DNA from: Deltaproteobacteria bacterium
GTDB lineage: Bacteria; Desulfobacterota; Desulfobacteria; Desulfobacterales; JAHEIW01
Assembly (NCBI GenBank): GCA_024639185.1
Contig: JAHEIW010000024.1
Location: 1-42,178 of the forward strand
Length of the DNA: 42,178 bases
Direction: 5' to 3'
In this document: one piece after another, positions 41,975-42,178 of the stretch
Position numbering within the stretch: the first letter of the stretch is position 1
Layout of the letters: every line of letters starts with the position of its first letter
The notes under the pieces: generated by a model
Database searches by the model: none
What the model saw: only the letters and a program-made list of their open reading frames with translations
What the model was told of the DNA's origin: nothing
Translations under genes and position numbers: made by a program

Positions 41975-42178
41975 TCAGAGAACTGCTTTTAAATATTGAC
42001 CGGTATAGGAATTTTTAATTTCTGCCAATGCCTCTGGCGTCCCGCAGCCCACAATAAATCCACCCTCATCTCCGCCTTCCGGGCCTAAATCAACAATGTA
42101 GTCTGCGGTCTTGATGACATCCATGTTATGTTCAATCACCAGGACGGTATTGCCCTGTTCGACCAGCATATTGAGTAC
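41975..42178 (-). CDS. uvrA: Excinuclease ABC subunit A, C-terminal end (partial)
   Basis: The last 67 residues of UvrA, the ATPase that finds bulky DNA damage in nucleotide excision repair; the rest lies beyond the right window edge. Visible are [20 protein letters not shown] (the H-loop of the second ABC module), [16 protein letters not shown], and [18 protein letters not shown]. These match the canonical UvrA C-terminus. The stop is two bases from the stop of the convergent HDOD gene. Confidence 0.95.
   Translation of the reverse strand, partial: VLNMLVEQGNTVLVIEHNMDVIKTADYIVDLGPEGGDEGGFIVGCGTPEALAEIKNSYTGQYLKAVL

Noticed and set aside
1-42178. CRISPR array, rRNA genes, prophage structural genes or insertion-sequence transposases
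   Set aside because: None seen: no regularly spaced direct repeats, no rRNA signatures and no recombinase or transposase coding sequence within the window.

Overview
The window reads as chromosome of an anaerobic Gram-negative bacterium, most likely an uncultured member of the Desulfobacterota (Desulfobacterales-like). This placement is inferred from gene content and order only. Supporting signs are: lysS-lolC-lolD-bamA-ompH-fabZ in a row; the block of M50 protease, DHH/CBS/tRNA-nucleotidyltransferase, trpS, scpA and scpB; a DUF4416 gene beside trm112; yicC-remA-gmk; and an Fo-only atpZ-atpI-atpB-atpE operon. No 16S rRNA or other decisive marker is present.

Layout. Positions 1-3084 look like the right end of an integrated element. 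They hold a DUF6036-like nucleotidyltransferase and a DUF3141 (PHA-synthase-like) protein with a TerB-like tail, and end at a 45-nt tRNA-Arg 3' half with its own terminator, a classic attR. Positions 3250-6076 encode a lipocalin lipoprotein and an AsmA protein. Positions 6124-8308 (minus strand) are accessory: an orphan secreted protein followed out of frame by a decayed SLH-like repeat, a small unknown protein and an exported histidine phosphatase. Positions 8422-11589 carry yvcK, an anti-sigma-type ATPase, an unusual NUDIX protein and a GYD protein, ending at tRNA-Val. A structured 250-bp repeat-like element follows at 11781-12028.

Positions 12078-18196 (minus strand) are a housekeeping block: scpB, scpA, trpS, a site-2-type protease and an 890-residue DHH/CBS/tRNA-nucleotidyltransferase. 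A 650-bp gap with divergent sigma70-type promoters separates it from pilC and a pilS-like kinase (plus strand). Positions 21774-38060 form a long plus-strand run. It covers translation (lysS, trm112, rlmB), lipoprotein export (lolC, lolD), outer-membrane protein assembly (bamA, ompH), fatty-acid supply (fabZ), LPS transport (lptF, lptG), heptose activation (rfaE2), peptidoglycan editing (pgeF), nucleotide metabolism (gmk), RNA turnover (yicC) and regulation (remA). Next come pyrK, the Fo operon, an HDOD protein and the 3' end of a convergent uvrA.

How it fits together. The dominant theme is envelope biogenesis: lipoprotein release, OMP insertion and chaperoning, LPS export and heptose supply. 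I did not find a clearly new multi-gene system. The items most worth a second look are the tRNA-Arg attachment scar, the frameshifted SLH tail, the four-cysteine Fe-S signature in TrpRS, the extra periplasmic domain on BamA, the Na+-type ligand set in the c subunit, the long promoter-driven leader before pilC, and the inverted-repeat-bounded element beside tRNA-Val.
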